Shown piece after piece: positions 1 through 8,234 of a DNA stretch of 64,000 nucleotides (position 1 is its first letter; each line of letters opens with the position of its first letter). Both the position numbers and the translations under genes were made by a program. The stretch is from Pseudomonas fluorescens Q2-87 (GTDB taxonomy: Bacteria; Pseudomonadota; Gammaproteobacteria; Pseudomonadales; Pseudomonadaceae), in assembly GCF_000281895.1 (NCBI RefSeq), contig NZ_CM001558.1, positions 3,352,556 through 3,416,555 of the forward strand, read 5' to 3'. The notes beneath the pieces were generated by a model. It saw nothing but the letters and a program-made list of their open reading frames with translations, did no database searches and was not told the origin of the DNA.

Positions 1-2
1 CC

Positions 3-1169
3 CGCGACGATTTCACCCACGCCTTGGCGCTGGGCACCTTGCCGGCCTACGAAGAGGCCGGGTTGTATGCTGCGATCGGCCAGCGCCGCACGGCCCGCGA
101 GCGCCTGCAAGAGGCACGCACCAATGGCGAACTCGCCTCGGTCAGTGACCTGCAGCTCGCCTATCTCTCGATGCAGGCCGGCGACGACAAGGCGGCTCAT
201 GACGCATTCCGCAAGGCCGACGCCACCACGCCACTGTCCCCCTCAGCGACCCAGGACGCCGCCTACAACGCCATGCGTATGCACGAGGACGACGAAGCCG
301 TGGCGTATTTCAAGCGCGTCATCGATGGGCAGAAAAGCGCTGAGTCGCCGATGTCCGCTCAACAGCTGTTCGACACCCGCCGCACCGTGGGCGACGTTTC
401 GCGCAGCATCGGCCTGACCAGCACCACCAGCTATCGTGGCAACAGTTCCAGCGGCCTGAGCGCCGCACCAGGCACCAGCAGCAGCGGCAGCGAAAGCAAT
501 GACCTGCTGCAGAACAGCACCGAACTGTCATGGCGCCCACTGGGCTATCGCAACGGCCGTTTTGTCGAACTCTACGGGCGCATCACCGATACGCTGTGGA
601 GCAAGAACAGCGATTCGGACACCGGCGCGGATGCCTTGCAGGGTGCTCTGGGCGTACGGGTCAAACCCTTCAGTTCCGTCAACGTCATGGCTGCCCTTGA
701 GCGCACCTTCCCCCTCGGCTCATCCAATGTCGATGGTGACTGGTTGGTGCGGCTGGGCTATGGTTCGAGCATTGGCACCGACCTGCGGGTCGATGTGCCG
801 AGCTGGTGGACCTCGCAGTTGTATGCCGAGGTCGGCCACTACATCAACGACTCGCGGGACTACATCAACAGCGAATGGCAGGTGGGCCGCAGCTACGCGA
901 TTGGCGGCACCGGCTCGCGCTGGGTGACCTTTCCTCATGTCGTCGCGGCGATCGACTACGATTCGAAAATGAAGAGCGAAGCTGGCGGTGATTTTTCGTC
1001 CGGTAACGCCGGGGGCATCGGCATAGGAAACAACGTACGTTATTGGTTCCGAGAAGACGCCTATAACGCCCCCCGCTCCTATGTGGACTTTTCCCTGCAA
1101 TACCGGGCCAGGGTGTTTGGGGAGGACCGCGCCAAAGGCGTTTTCGCGCGCCTGACCTACTCCTATTGA
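3..1169 (+). CDS. nfrA: NfrA-type outer-membrane protein, C-terminal part (5' end outside window)
   Basis: The open frame enters from the left edge, so only about 388 C-terminal residues are visible. The first ~110 residues look like TPR-type helical repeats (LQLAYLSMQAGDDKAAHDAF). A low-complexity Ser/Gly linker follows, then a beta-strand-rich region ending in an aromatic residue (LTYSY), as expected of an outer-membrane barrel. The C-terminal part resembles the phage N4 adsorption protein A C-terminal domain. In E. coli NfrA works with the inner-membrane glycosyltransferase NfrB in a c-di-GMP-controlled exopolysaccharide system that phage N4 uses as receptor. The next gene is YbcH-like, matching the E. 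coli order nfrB-nfrA-ybcH. A BcsC/PgaA-like exporter is the alternative reading. Confidence 0.8.
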   Translation, partial: RDDFTHALALGTLPAYEEAGLYAAIGQRRTARERLQEARTNGELASVSDLQLAYLSMQAGDDKAAHDAFRKADATTPLSPSATQDAAYNAMRMHEDDEAVAYFKRVIDGQKSAESPMSAQQLFDTRRTVGDVSRSIGLTSTTSYRGNSSSGLSAAPGTSSSGSESNDLLQNSTELSWRPLGYRNGRFVELYGRITDTLWSKNSDSDTGADALQGALGVRVKPFSSVNVMAALERTFPLGSSNVDGDWLVRLGYGSSIGTDLRVDVPSWWTSQLYAEVGHYINDSRDYINSEWQVGRSYAIGGTGSRWVTFPHVVAAIDYDSKMKSEAGGDFSSGNAGGIGIGNNVRYWFREDAYNAPRSYVDFSLQYRARVFGEDRAKGVFARLTYSY

Positions 1170-1256
1170 GGGCGGTGATGTGAGATTCGGACCATCGTCA
1201 CGAAAAGCGGCTCGCCTCGGCGAGCGCCGGCTACACTGCATCCAGAAGGGAACGGC

Positions 1257-2132
1257 TTGAGAAGCTTCGCAAAGTCCATCAGCCGCAAGACCGTCGCGGC
1301 GCTGTCACTGGCCGCGCTGCTCGGCGCAGGTACAGGGACGTACTACATGAGCGTTACCACCGCGACACCTCATATCGTCGGCATCGTCTGGCAGCCGGAC
1401 AACCAGACCGTCGGCATCAGCGGCAACTGGGACAAGCTTGGCGTCCATGAGCTGCTGGTGCAGTGGACGGTGGTGGACGACCAGGCCTTCGTGCCCGGCA
1501 CTGGCCTGCCCAGCGTACCGGTGCTGCCGGACTGGGCGCGCATCGCCAAGACGCCGTGGGCCAAGGATGTGATCCTCGGGCTGGCCGGCTACTTCAGTGA
1601 AAACCGCTCACGAGACAACATCGAGCAACTGGCTGCGCTGTCAGAGCGCATTGCTGGGCTGCCTACGCCGCTGCATGTCACCGGTTGGTATTTTCCAGCC
1701 GAAGTCGACCCCAGTTGGTCTCGCGCGACGGAGTTGCCGGCGTTGCTGGCGAAACTGCCACGCCCACTGTGGATCAGCGTCTACGACGGCGCCAATATCG
1801 GCCCCGCCGCCACCGCCGACTGGGTCAAGCAATGGCTGCCGAACGACATCGGCGTATTTTTCCAGGACGGTGTCGGCGTCTACGCCCGCACGGCTCCGGT
1901 CGCTCGAAACTATGCCGACGCCTTGCGGGATCGCCTTGGCAAGAGCCGCGTGCGGATCATCGTCGAAGCCTTTCGTCCCAAATACGGCGGCGGTTTTCGC
2001 CCAGCCACCGTGGCCGAACTCAAGCCACAACTGGCGGCCTATGTGGGATACCCGCTCTACCTGTTCGACGGCCCGCACTACATGACGCCGACGCTGGTGG
2101 ACCAGCTGAAGCAGTCCCTGGCCCTGCCCTGA
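1257..2132 (+). CDS. YbcH-like periplasmic protein of the Nfr exopolysaccharide locus
   Basis: 291 residues from a TTG start. The N-terminus has an export signal (basic residues, then VAALSLAALLGAGTGTYYM). The remainder looks like a TIM-barrel-type glycan-active fold (HVTGWYFPAEVDPSW, WISVYDGANIG, VFFQDGVGVYA, IIVEAFRPK). Length and position directly after nfrA match E. coli YbcH (about 296 aa), the third gene of the nfrB-nfrA-ybcH operon. A role in trimming or exporting the Nfr glycan is inferred; no enzymatic activity can be read off. The 87-nt gap after nfrA contains no obvious terminator, so co-transcription is likely. Confidence 0.65.
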   Translation: MRSFAKSISRKTVAALSLAALLGAGTGTYYMSVTTATPHIVGIVWQPDNQTVGISGNWDKLGVHELLVQWTVVDDQAFVPGTGLPSVPVLPDWARIAKTPWAKDVILGLAGYFSENRSRDNIEQLAALSERIAGLPTPLHVTGWYFPAEVDPSWSRATELPALLAKLPRPLWISVYDGANIGPAATADWVKQWLPNDIGVFFQDGVGVYARTAPVARNYADALRDRLGKSRVRIIVEAFRPKYGGGFRPATVAELKPQLAAYVGYPLYLFDGPHYMTPTLVDQLKQSLALP

Positions 2133-2145
2133 TCTTCCCCTGCGT

Positions 2146-2182
2146 TCGGCGGTTTTGTATCGATGTGTATATGAACCGCCGA
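2146..2182 (+). terminator. Hairpin after the ybcH-like gene
   Basis: Perfect 9-bp inverted repeat TCGGCGGTT (2146-2154) and AACCGCCGA (2174-2182) with a 19-nt loop, 13 nt after the stop codon. There is no T-run, so it may be a weak terminator or an operator. Confidence 0.3.
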
Positions 2183-2313
2183 TTGATACGAAGCCATCCA
2201 TTCCAAGCCTTCCCGCACACATGGTCGATACATCCGAGCGTTTAACTGGGCTCACCGAACAGCGACACACATTCGCTGCGACGGCTCACTCAAACGAACG
2301 CAAGGAGAACACC

Positions 2314-2571
2314 ATGTCCACTGTCTCGAAAGTAGCATCCCTGGCCATTGCCCTGGCTTTTGTCGGCGGGCTCGGCCTGGCGAACATCGCCTCGGCCGCA
2401 GCGCTGCACACTGAGGCTGCGCAACATCTGGCTGAAGGCGGCTCGGATCGCTTGCTGGAAAATCGGGTAGCCGAAGGCGGCTCCGATCGACTGATCCAGA
2501 ACCGCGTAGCTGAAGGCGGGGCCGATCGTTTGCAGGAGCTGCGCGAGCGAAGCACTGCGACTATCGCCTGA
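2314..2571 (+). CDS. Small exported protein with three AEGG(S/A)DRL repeats
   Basis: 85 residues. The ATG at 2314 is preceded by a clear AAGGAG Shine-Dalgarno; the same frame is open further upstream but has no comparable site. Residues 1-28 form a signal peptide (LAIALAFVGGLGLANIASA). The mature part holds three near-identical 13-residue units beginning AEGGSDRL, AEGGSDRL and AEGGADRL, spaced by LENRV / IQNRV. Small Pseudomonas proteins of this type are often labelled 'phage infection protein'; I know of no demonstrated function. Its position beside an N4-receptor-like locus may be coincidence. Confidence 0.75.
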   Translation: MSTVSKVASLAIALAFVGGLGLANIASAAALHTEAAQHLAEGGSDRLLENRVAEGGSDRLIQNRVAEGGADRLQELRERSTATIA

Positions 2572-2662
2572 GGGTCATGGCGAATGCTGCTTGAAGGGCT
2601 GCGTGGCGAAGCCGTCGATGCCGACGCCACGCGAGTCTCCCGGAAATCCTGCACTACCAATG

Positions 2663-3085
2663 CTATGGCTTGATGTTTTTCAGCTCATTGAGCAACGCCA
2701 GCAGTTGCTGCATCTTTTCCTCGCCGAACTGCTCCTCGATACGGCGATAGTTGCTTTCCATCCCCTCGCTCATCGACACAAAGCATCGCTGGCCGCGCTC
2801 GGTCAGGCCGACGAAAACCCGGCGCTGGTCCTGGCTCGACTTCTGCCGGCGCACCAGGCCATCGCGCTCCAGGCGACTGAGCACGCCGGTCATGCTGGGC
2901 TTGAGGATGCAGGTCTGATGGGCGAGCTGATGGCTTTCCAATTCCCCTTGCTGGTGTAGGATGCGGATCACCCGCCATTGCTGTTCCGTGAGGTCATGCT
3001 GGTTCAGGGCCGGGCGGAAAAAAGCCATGGCCGCTTCGCGGGCTTGTAACAGCGTCAAGGTCAAGGAAGGTCTGGGGTTGGCCAT
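2663..3085 (-). CDS. hpaR: HpaR, MarR-family regulator of homoprotocatechuate degradation (copy 1)
   Basis: 140 residues, full length for HpaR. The N-terminal segment SLTLTLLQAREAAMAFFRP, the core LTEQQWRVIRIL and the winged-helix segment CILKPSMTGVLSRLERDGLV are typical of HpaR. HpaR dimers repress the meta-cleavage operon and are released by homoprotocatechuate-type ligands. The gene follows hpaA on the same strand with a 68-nt gap, so both are probably one transcript. A paralogue lies at 11752-12174; hand alignment gives about 66% identity, with an identical recognition segment CILKPSMTGVL. No GTTAA-type operator is seen directly upstream of this copy. Confidence 0.9.
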   Translation of the reverse strand: MANPRPSLTLTLLQAREAAMAFFRPALNQHDLTEQQWRVIRILHQQGELESHQLAHQTCILKPSMTGVLSRLERDGLVRRQKSSQDQRRVFVGLTERGQRCFVSMSEGMESNYRRIEEQFGEEKMQQLLALLNELKNIKP

Positions 3086-3153
3086 GTTCGGACTGGTTTG
3101 AATGGGCGAGTCGGCAGCTTAGTGTCGCCATCTCACTGCTGCAAGAGCAACGC

Positions 3154-4059
3154 TCAACGCAAGCCCGACTGCCGCTGGCGATACTCTCCAGGCGTCAGCT
3201 GGGCATAGCGCTGGAAAAAACGGCTGAAATAGGCCGGGTCCTTGAACCCGAGCTGGTAACAGATTTCATTGGCCGAACTGCCGGTAAACAGCAGCAGTCG
3301 CTTGGCCTCTTGCATCAGTCTCTCCATGATCAGGCGCTTGGAAGGCAGGTCGGCGATGCGTCGGCACACGTCATTAAGGCGCGCCTCGGTCACGCCAACG
3401 CCCTCGGCGTAACGCGACAGCGGCCAATGCTGCAGGTAGTGGGCTTCGATCAGCTCATTGAAGCGATGGAAGATCTTCAAGTCTTCATGCCGGGCCGGCC
3501 TGGCCTGCAGGGAATTGGAACACAATCGCAGCAGGCTGATCATGATCAGCCGCGTCAAGCTATCCAGCGCAGCGCCGCGCCCGGGCCGCCTGGCCGCCAC
3601 TTCGTCGCTCAGCTCCTCGAACAGGAATTCGAGTCGCTGCACCTCCCTCGCCTGTTCACGCCCCAGTTTCGACAGCGCCACGCAGGCCGCCGGTAATTGC
3701 ACGCCGGCAGGTGCCAGGCTCGGATCGGCATCGATCAACTGCCACACCAATTGCTGGCGCACCGTCAGTACATGCCCATCGCTGTCGGCCTCGGTCACGA
3801 AGGAATGGGGAATGGTAGGCGGTGTGAGAAAGAACATCGGCCCGGATTCGACGTACTGCTGATCGTCGAGGTACACCCGCACGGTGCCGCTCTTGACGTA
3901 GTGCACCTGGAAGAAACGGTCGTGGCGATGCACAGGCATGTTGCGACCGAAAAAGTCCGCCAGGTTGGCGAGTCGGTCGTAATGCACCTCGGCATCGCTG
4001 TAGCGCTGGTCGTACACCTGACCAATGTTGATGTTCGGGATCGGCTGGCGCTCATTCAT
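3154..4059 (-). CDS. hpaA: HpaA, AraC-family activator for 4-hydroxyphenylacetate catabolism
   Basis: 301 residues. An N-terminal cupin-like ligand domain (about 35-105, VHRHDRFFQVHYVKSGTVRV) precedes a C-terminal double HTH (about 195-295, ANEICYQLGFKDPAYFSRFF). Family knowledge: HpaA activates the 4-HPA hydroxylase operon when 4-HPA is bound. Here the hydroxylase genes are about 9 kb away, at 12446-14628, so HpaA would act in trans or on the divergent hpaG promoter. The start is taken at ATG 4059; a GTG one codon upstream (4062) is equally in frame. It is divergent from hpaG1. Confidence 0.88.
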   Translation of the reverse strand: MNERQPIPNINIGQVYDQRYSDAEVHYDRLANLADFFGRNMPVHRHDRFFQVHYVKSGTVRVYLDDQQYVESGPMFFLTPPTIPHSFVTEADSDGHVLTVRQQLVWQLIDADPSLAPAGVQLPAACVALSKLGREQAREVQRLEFLFEELSDEVAARRPGRGAALDSLTRLIMISLLRLCSNSLQARPARHEDLKIFHRFNELIEAHYLQHWPLSRYAEGVGVTEARLNDVCRRIADLPSKRLIMERLMQEAKRLLLFTGSSANEICYQLGFKDPAYFSRFFQRYAQLTPGEYRQRQSGLR

Positions 4060-4157
4060 CACGCAGTACTCTTTTTTTTCTTCTGATTCTGGCAGCTGCT
4101 TGCACCCATCCTGCGCCGATTCCGGCAGGGCAACCAGTGCCGGTCATTCTGCCACGC

Positions 4158-4186
4158 TTGACGATAGTTAACATCTTAATTATAAC
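4158..4186 (+). promoter_or_regulatory. Sigma-70 promoter of the hpaG operon
   Basis: TTGACG (4158-4163) and TATAAC (4181-4186) are separated by exactly 17 nt, a near-consensus sigma-70 promoter. The predicted start near 4193 gives a leader of about 54 nt before hpaG1. Two GTTAA-type palindromes overlap the spacer and the start site. Confidence 0.7.
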
Positions 4187-4201
4187 TGTTAATACATTAA
4201 C
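4167..4201. promoter_or_regulatory. Paired HpaR-type operators in the hpaG promoter
   Basis: Site 1 is GTTAACATCTTAAT (4167-4180), lying between -35 and -10. Site 2 is GTTAATACATTAAC (4188-4201), a perfect palindrome covering the predicted transcription start. The sites start 21 bp apart, two helical turns. The same GTTAA-N4-TTAAC core recurs upstream of the second hpaR. MarR-family repressors bind such AT-rich dyads; that HpaR binds here is inferred. Confidence 0.65.
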
Positions 4202-4246
4202 AATAACCGCAGAGCCCGCATCCCTCTGCACTGCCAGGAGACAAGC

Positions 4247-4924
4247 ATGAGCCGTGCCCTGCATGACGCCGCGACCGGTACTCTGTTTGGGGTCGCACTG
4301 AACTATCAGGGGTTGCTGAAGCAGCGCCTTGCCGAGTTCGAGCAACCGCCTTATCAGAAGCCGCCGATCAAACCGGTGCTGTTCATCAAGACGCCCAATA
4401 CCCGCAACCAGCATGGCGCCGATGTGGTTCATCCGGGTCACGGCGAACGCCTGCAACCGGGGCCGGCGCTGGGCGTGGTGATGGGCAAGTCGGCCAGCCG
4501 GGTCAGCGTCGCCGAGGCGCTGGACTACGTGGCCGGCTACACCATCGTCAATGAATTCAGCCTGCCGGAAGACAGCTACTACCGCCCCGCCGTCAAGGCC
4601 AAGTGCCGGGACGGCTTCTGCGCCATCGGCCCGGAGCTGGTGACCCGCGTCGACGTTGCCAACCCCCACAGCCTGGCGATCACCTTGTACGTGAACGGCG
4701 AGGTGCGCCAGCAAGACACCACGGCCAACTTCGTGCGCAACATTCCCCAATTGATCGCTGAAACCAGTGAGTTCATGACGCTGCATGCCGGCGATGTGCT
4801 GATCACCGGTACGCCCGGAGGCCGCGTCGATGTACTGCCCGGAGACCGCGTCGAAGTGGAGATCAGCGGCCTGGGCCGGCTGCTCAATACCGTCGTGGCC
4901 GAGCAGACAGGAGCACGTTCATGA
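4247..4924 (+). CDS. hpaG1: HpaG1, isomerase/decarboxylase N-terminal subunit of the homoprotocatechuate pathway
   Basis: 225 residues of the fumarylacetoacetate-hydrolase fold (GVALNYQGLL, FIKTPNTRNQHG, LITGTPGGRVDVLPGDRVEV). It corresponds to the N-terminal half of E. coli HpaG, a fused 5-oxopent-3-ene-1,2,5-tricarboxylate decarboxylase / 2-hydroxyhepta-2,4-diene-1,7-dioate isomerase. Here the halves are separate genes; the stop overlaps the ATG of hpaG2 (ATGA), indicating translational coupling. It acts after HpaE and HpaF in the cytoplasm. The start has a good CAGGAG site. First gene of the operon. Confidence 0.9.
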   Translation: MSRALHDAATGTLFGVALNYQGLLKQRLAEFEQPPYQKPPIKPVLFIKTPNTRNQHGADVVHPGHGERLQPGPALGVVMGKSASRVSVAEALDYVAGYTIVNEFSLPEDSYYRPAVKAKCRDGFCAIGPELVTRVDVANPHSLAITLYVNGEVRQQDTTANFVRNIPQLIAETSEFMTLHAGDVLITGTPGGRVDVLPGDRVEVEISGLGRLLNTVVAEQTGARS

Positions 4925-5691
4925 AACACGCACGCATTCGTTTCGAAGGCCAGGTCCACGCCGTCACCGTTGAAGCGCACAACGCCGTGCGCTTGGCCGA
5001 CGGTCGCTTGCTGGCCGAGGATCGGGTCCAGTGGCTGCCGCCGGCCACCGGCAGCATGTTTGCCCTGGGCCTGAACTACGCCGATCACGCCGCCGAGCTG
5101 GCGTTCAAGCCACCCACCGAGCCGCTGGCATTCATCAAGTCCCCTGGCACCTACACCGGCCACAACCAGACCACCTGGCGCCCGGATAACGTCGCCTACA
5201 TGCACTACGAGTGCGAATTGGTCGCGGTCATTGGCAAGCAAGCACGCAACGTCAAGCGGGCGGACGCCCTCGGGTATCTGGCCGGCTATACCGTGTGCAA
5301 CGACTACGCGATTCGCGACTATCTGGAAAACTACTACCGCCCCAACCTGCGGGTTAAGAACCGCGATGCGACGACGCCGATAGGCCCGTGGATTGTCGAT
5401 GTGGCCGATGTGCCGGACCCGAGCAACCTGACATTGCGCACCTGGATCAACGGCCAATTGCGCCAGGAAGGCAGCACGAAGGACATGATTTTCGATATCC
5501 CTTACCTGATCGAATACCTGTCCAGCTTCATGACCCTGCAACCCGGCGACATGATCGCCACTGGCACGCCGGAAGGCCTGGCAGACGTGGTGCCCGGTGA
5601 TGAGGTCATCGTGGAAGTGGAAGGCGTGGGTCGCCTGGTCAATCGAATTGTCAGCGAAGCCGAGTTCTTCGCATCCCGTAAAGAGGCGTGA
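4921..5691 (+). CDS. hpaG2: HpaG2, isomerase/decarboxylase C-terminal subunit of the homoprotocatechuate pathway
   Basis: 256 residues of the same FAH fold (MFALGLNYADHAAEL, FIKSPGTYTGH, YECELVAVIGKQARNV, ATGTPEGLADVVPGDEV). It corresponds to the C-terminal half of fused HpaG. Together with HpaG1 it would decarboxylate and isomerise the ring-cleavage product to 2-oxohept-3-enedioate, the substrate of HpaH. Starts 4 nt inside hpaG1 and ends just before hpaE. Confidence 0.9.
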   Translation: MKHARIRFEGQVHAVTVEAHNAVRLADGRLLAEDRVQWLPPATGSMFALGLNYADHAAELAFKPPTEPLAFIKSPGTYTGHNQTTWRPDNVAYMHYECELVAVIGKQARNVKRADALGYLAGYTVCNDYAIRDYLENYYRPNLRVKNRDATTPIGPWIVDVADVPDPSNLTLRTWINGQLRQEGSTKDMIFDIPYLIEYLSSFMTLQPGDMIATGTPEGLADVVPGDEVIVEVEGVGRLVNRIVSEAEFFASRKEA

Positions 5692-5696
5692 GCAGC

Positions 5697-7157
5697 ATGA
5701 TCAAGCATTGGATCAATGGCCGTGAGGTCGAAAGCAAAGACGTGTTCGTCAACTACAATCCGGCCACGGGCGATGCCATCGGCGAAGTCGCCAGCGGCGG
5801 TGCCGAAGAAGTGGCCCAGGCTGTTGCAGCGGCCAAGGAAGCCTTCCCGAAATGGGCCAATACGCCCGCCAAGGAACGCGCCCGGTTGATGCGCAAGCTC
5901 GGTGAGCTGATCGAGCAGAACGTGCCGAAGCTGGCGCAATTGGAGACCCTCGACACCGGCCTGCCGATTCACCAGACCAAGAACGTGCTGATCCCTCGCG
6001 CATCCCATAACTTCGATTTTTTCGCCGAAGTCTGCACCCGCATGGACGGCCACACGTATCCGGTCGACGACCAGATGCTCAACTACACCTTGTACCAACC
6101 GGTGGGAGTCTGTGCGCTGGTATCGCCCTGGAATGTGCCGTTCATGACCGCGACCTGGAAGACCGCGCCATGCCTGGCACTGGGTAACACCGCCGTGCTG
6201 AAAATGTCCGAGCTGTCGCCCCTGACGGCCAATGAACTTGGCCGCCTGGCCGTCGAAGCCGGCATTCCCAACGGCGTGTTGAACGTGATCCAGGGTTACG
6301 GCGCTACGGCCGGCGATGCGCTGGTTCGCCACCCGGATGTGCGGGCGATTTCCTTCACTGGAGGCACCGCCACCGGCAAGAAAATCATGCAGACCGCCGG
6401 GCTGAAAAAGTACTCGATGGAACTGGGCGGCAAGTCGCCGGTATTGATTTTCGAAGACGCCGACCTGGAGCGCGCCCTCGACGCGGCGCTGTTCACCATC
6501 TTCTCCCTCAACGGTGAGCGCTGCACCGCCGGCAGCCGGATCTTCATCCAGGAAAGCGTCTACGCACAATTCGTCGCCGAGTTCGCCGCGCGCGCCAAGC
6601 GGCTGATCGTGGGTGACCCGCAGGACCCGAAAACCCAAGTCGGCTCGATGATCACTCAGGCCCACTACGACAAGGTTACGGGCTACATCCGGATCGGCAT
6701 CGAAGAAGGCGCCACCCTCCTCGCCGGCGGCCTGGAGCGCCCGGCCAACCTGCCGGCGCACCTGAGTCGCGGCCAGTTCATCCAGCCGACGGTATTCGCC
6801 GATGTGAACAACAACATGCGTATCGCCCAGGAAGAAATCTTCGGCCCAGTGGTGTGCTTGATCCCGTTCAAGGACGAAGCCGAAGCCCTGAAGCTGGCCA
6901 ACGACACCGAATATGGCCTGGCCTCGTACATCTGGACCCAGGACATCGGCAAGGCCCATCGCCTGGCCCATGGCATCGAGGCCGGCATGGTGTTCATCAA
7001 CAGCCAGAACGTGCGCGACCTGCGCCAACCTTTCGGCGGCGTGAAGGGTTCCGGAACCGGCCGCGAAGGGGGACAGTACAGCTTCGAGGTATTTGCCGAG
7101 ATCAAGAACGTGTGCATTTCCATGGGCAGCCATCACATCCCTCGTTGGGGGGGTTAA
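5697..7157 (+). CDS. hpaE: HpaE, 5-carboxymethyl-2-hydroxymuconate semialdehyde dehydrogenase
   Basis: 486 residues, close to E. coli HpaE (488) and very similar throughout (HQTKNVLIPRASHNF, CALVSPWNVPFMTATWK, QNVRDLRQPFGGVKGSGTGR). Aldehyde-dehydrogenase residues are present: general base Glu242 (MELGGKSP) and nucleophile Cys276 (NGERCTAGS). It oxidises the ring-cleavage semialdehyde with NAD+. ATG 5697 is chosen because an AGAGG site lies about 11 nt upstream; GTG 5688 is in frame but too close to that site. The following 200 nt before hpaD hold a REPIN. Confidence 0.93.
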   Translation: MIKHWINGREVESKDVFVNYNPATGDAIGEVASGGAEEVAQAVAAAKEAFPKWANTPAKERARLMRKLGELIEQNVPKLAQLETLDTGLPIHQTKNVLIPRASHNFDFFAEVCTRMDGHTYPVDDQMLNYTLYQPVGVCALVSPWNVPFMTATWKTAPCLALGNTAVLKMSELSPLTANELGRLAVEAGIPNGVLNVIQGYGATAGDALVRHPDVRAISFTGGTATGKKIMQTAGLKKYSMELGGKSPVLIFEDADLERALDAALFTIFSLNGERCTAGSRIFIQESVYAQFVAEFAARAKRLIVGDPQDPKTQVGSMITQAHYDKVTGYIRIGIEEGATLLAGGLERPANLPAHLSRGQFIQPTVFADVNNNMRIAQEEIFGPVVCLIPFKDEAEALKLANDTEYGLASYIWTQDIGKAHRLAHGIEAGMVFINSQNVRDLRQPFGGVKGSGTGREGGQYSFEVFAEIKNVCISMGSHHIPRWGG

Positions 7158-7196
7158 CCCAGGCCCAGTGATGAACCCTTTGATGAGTGGTGACCT

Positions 7197-7286
7197 GTGG
7201 CGAGGGAGCTTGCTCCCGCTGGGCTGCGAAGCGGCCCCGTTTTTGCGATTGCTGCGCAATCGAGCGGGAGCAAGCTCCCTCGCCAC
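7197..7286. repeat. REPIN between hpaE and hpaD
   Basis: Inverted pair of REP sequences: GTGGCGAGGGAGCTTGCTCC at the left end and its near-complement at the right, around a GC-rich centre. It lies inside an otherwise tight operon, so it could affect mRNA stability or expression of hpaD onwards. Confidence 0.85.
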
Positions 7287-7357
7287 GGGTTCATCCGTTC
7301 ACAAGGATTCACCGATTATCCAAGACTCAACAAGAACAATTTCTAAGGAGAATCACC

Positions 7358-8215
7358 ATGGGCGAAGTCGTCCTGGCTGCGAAAATCTGCCACGTTCCCT
7401 CGATGTATTTGTCGGAGCTGCCGGGCAAGCACCACGGCTGCCGCGCCGCGGCGATTGCCGGACACAAGGAAATCGGGCGTCGCGCCCGTGAACTCGGGGC
7501 CGATACCGCCGTGGTGTTCGATGTGCACTGGTTGGTCAACAGCGCGTATCACATCAACAGCGGTGAGCACTTCAAGGGCATCTACACCAGTAACGAGCTG
7601 CCGCACTTCATCAAGAACATGGAGTACGAATACTCAGGCGCCCCGGAGCTGGGCGAGTTGATCGCCGCCGAGGCCAATGCCGCCGATGTCCGCACCCTGG
7701 CCCACAACATCCCGAGCCTGGAGCTGGAATACGGCACGCTGGTGCCGATGCGCTACATGCACATGGACGTACCGCAAGAACAAAAACTCAACGTCGTGTC
7801 GATTGCGGCCTGGTGCGCCTGGCATCGCTTGCAAGACAGTTTCACCTTCGGCGCCGCCGTGCGCCGGGCCATCGAGAAAAGCGATCGCAAGGTGCTGGTG
7901 CTGGCGTCGGGCTCGCTTTCCCACCGTTTTTCCGATGATCGCAACGCCGAGGCCAATATCCACAACTGGACGCGGGAGTTCGACAAGCAGGTCGACCTGC
8001 ACGTCGTCGAGATGTGGCGCCAGGGCCGTTGGAAAGAGTTCTGCGCGATGCTTCCGGACTACGCCGAACATTGCTTCGGCGAAGGCAAGATGCATGACAC
8101 GGCGATGCTGCTGGGGCTGCTCGGCGGGTCGGATTACGACAAGCCCGCCGAAATCATCACTGAACCGTTCGGCAGCTCCGGCACCGGCCAGATCAACGCC
8201 ATTTTTCCAGTCTGA
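7358..8215 (+). CDS. hpaD: HpaD, 3,4-dihydroxyphenylacetate 2,3-dioxygenase
   Basis: 285 residues, matching E. coli HpaD (283) along its length (HVPSMYLSELPGKHHGCR, HWLVNSAYHINSGEHF, YTSNELPHFIKNM, LASGSLSHRF, GSSGTGQINAIFP). It belongs to the LigB/type III extradiol dioxygenase superfamily; the His-rich motifs fit a divalent-metal site. It cleaves the homoprotocatechuate ring to 5-carboxymethyl-2-hydroxymuconate semialdehyde. ATG 7358 is preceded by AAGGAGAATCACC. The frame is open upstream to 7187, but that part is REPIN sequence and is not counted as coding. Confidence 0.92.
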   Translation: MGEVVLAAKICHVPSMYLSELPGKHHGCRAAAIAGHKEIGRRARELGADTAVVFDVHWLVNSAYHINSGEHFKGIYTSNELPHFIKNMEYEYSGAPELGELIAAEANAADVRTLAHNIPSLELEYGTLVPMRYMHMDVPQEQKLNVVSIAAWCAWHRLQDSFTFGAAVRRAIEKSDRKVLVLASGSLSHRFSDDRNAEANIHNWTREFDKQVDLHVVEMWRQGRWKEFCAMLPDYAEHCFGEGKMHDTAMLLGLLGGSDYDKPAEIITEPFGSSGTGQINAIFPV

Positions 8216-8234
8216 ACAGCAGCTGCAAGCCGCA

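Noticed and set aside
5502..7286. 594-codon open frame on the minus strand
   Set aside because: Antisense to hpaG2 and hpaE and runs into the REPIN.
7197..7286. REPIN as a rho-independent terminator in the hpa operon
   Set aside because: No T-run follows the stem, and the next genes continue the same pathway without a recognisable new promoter.
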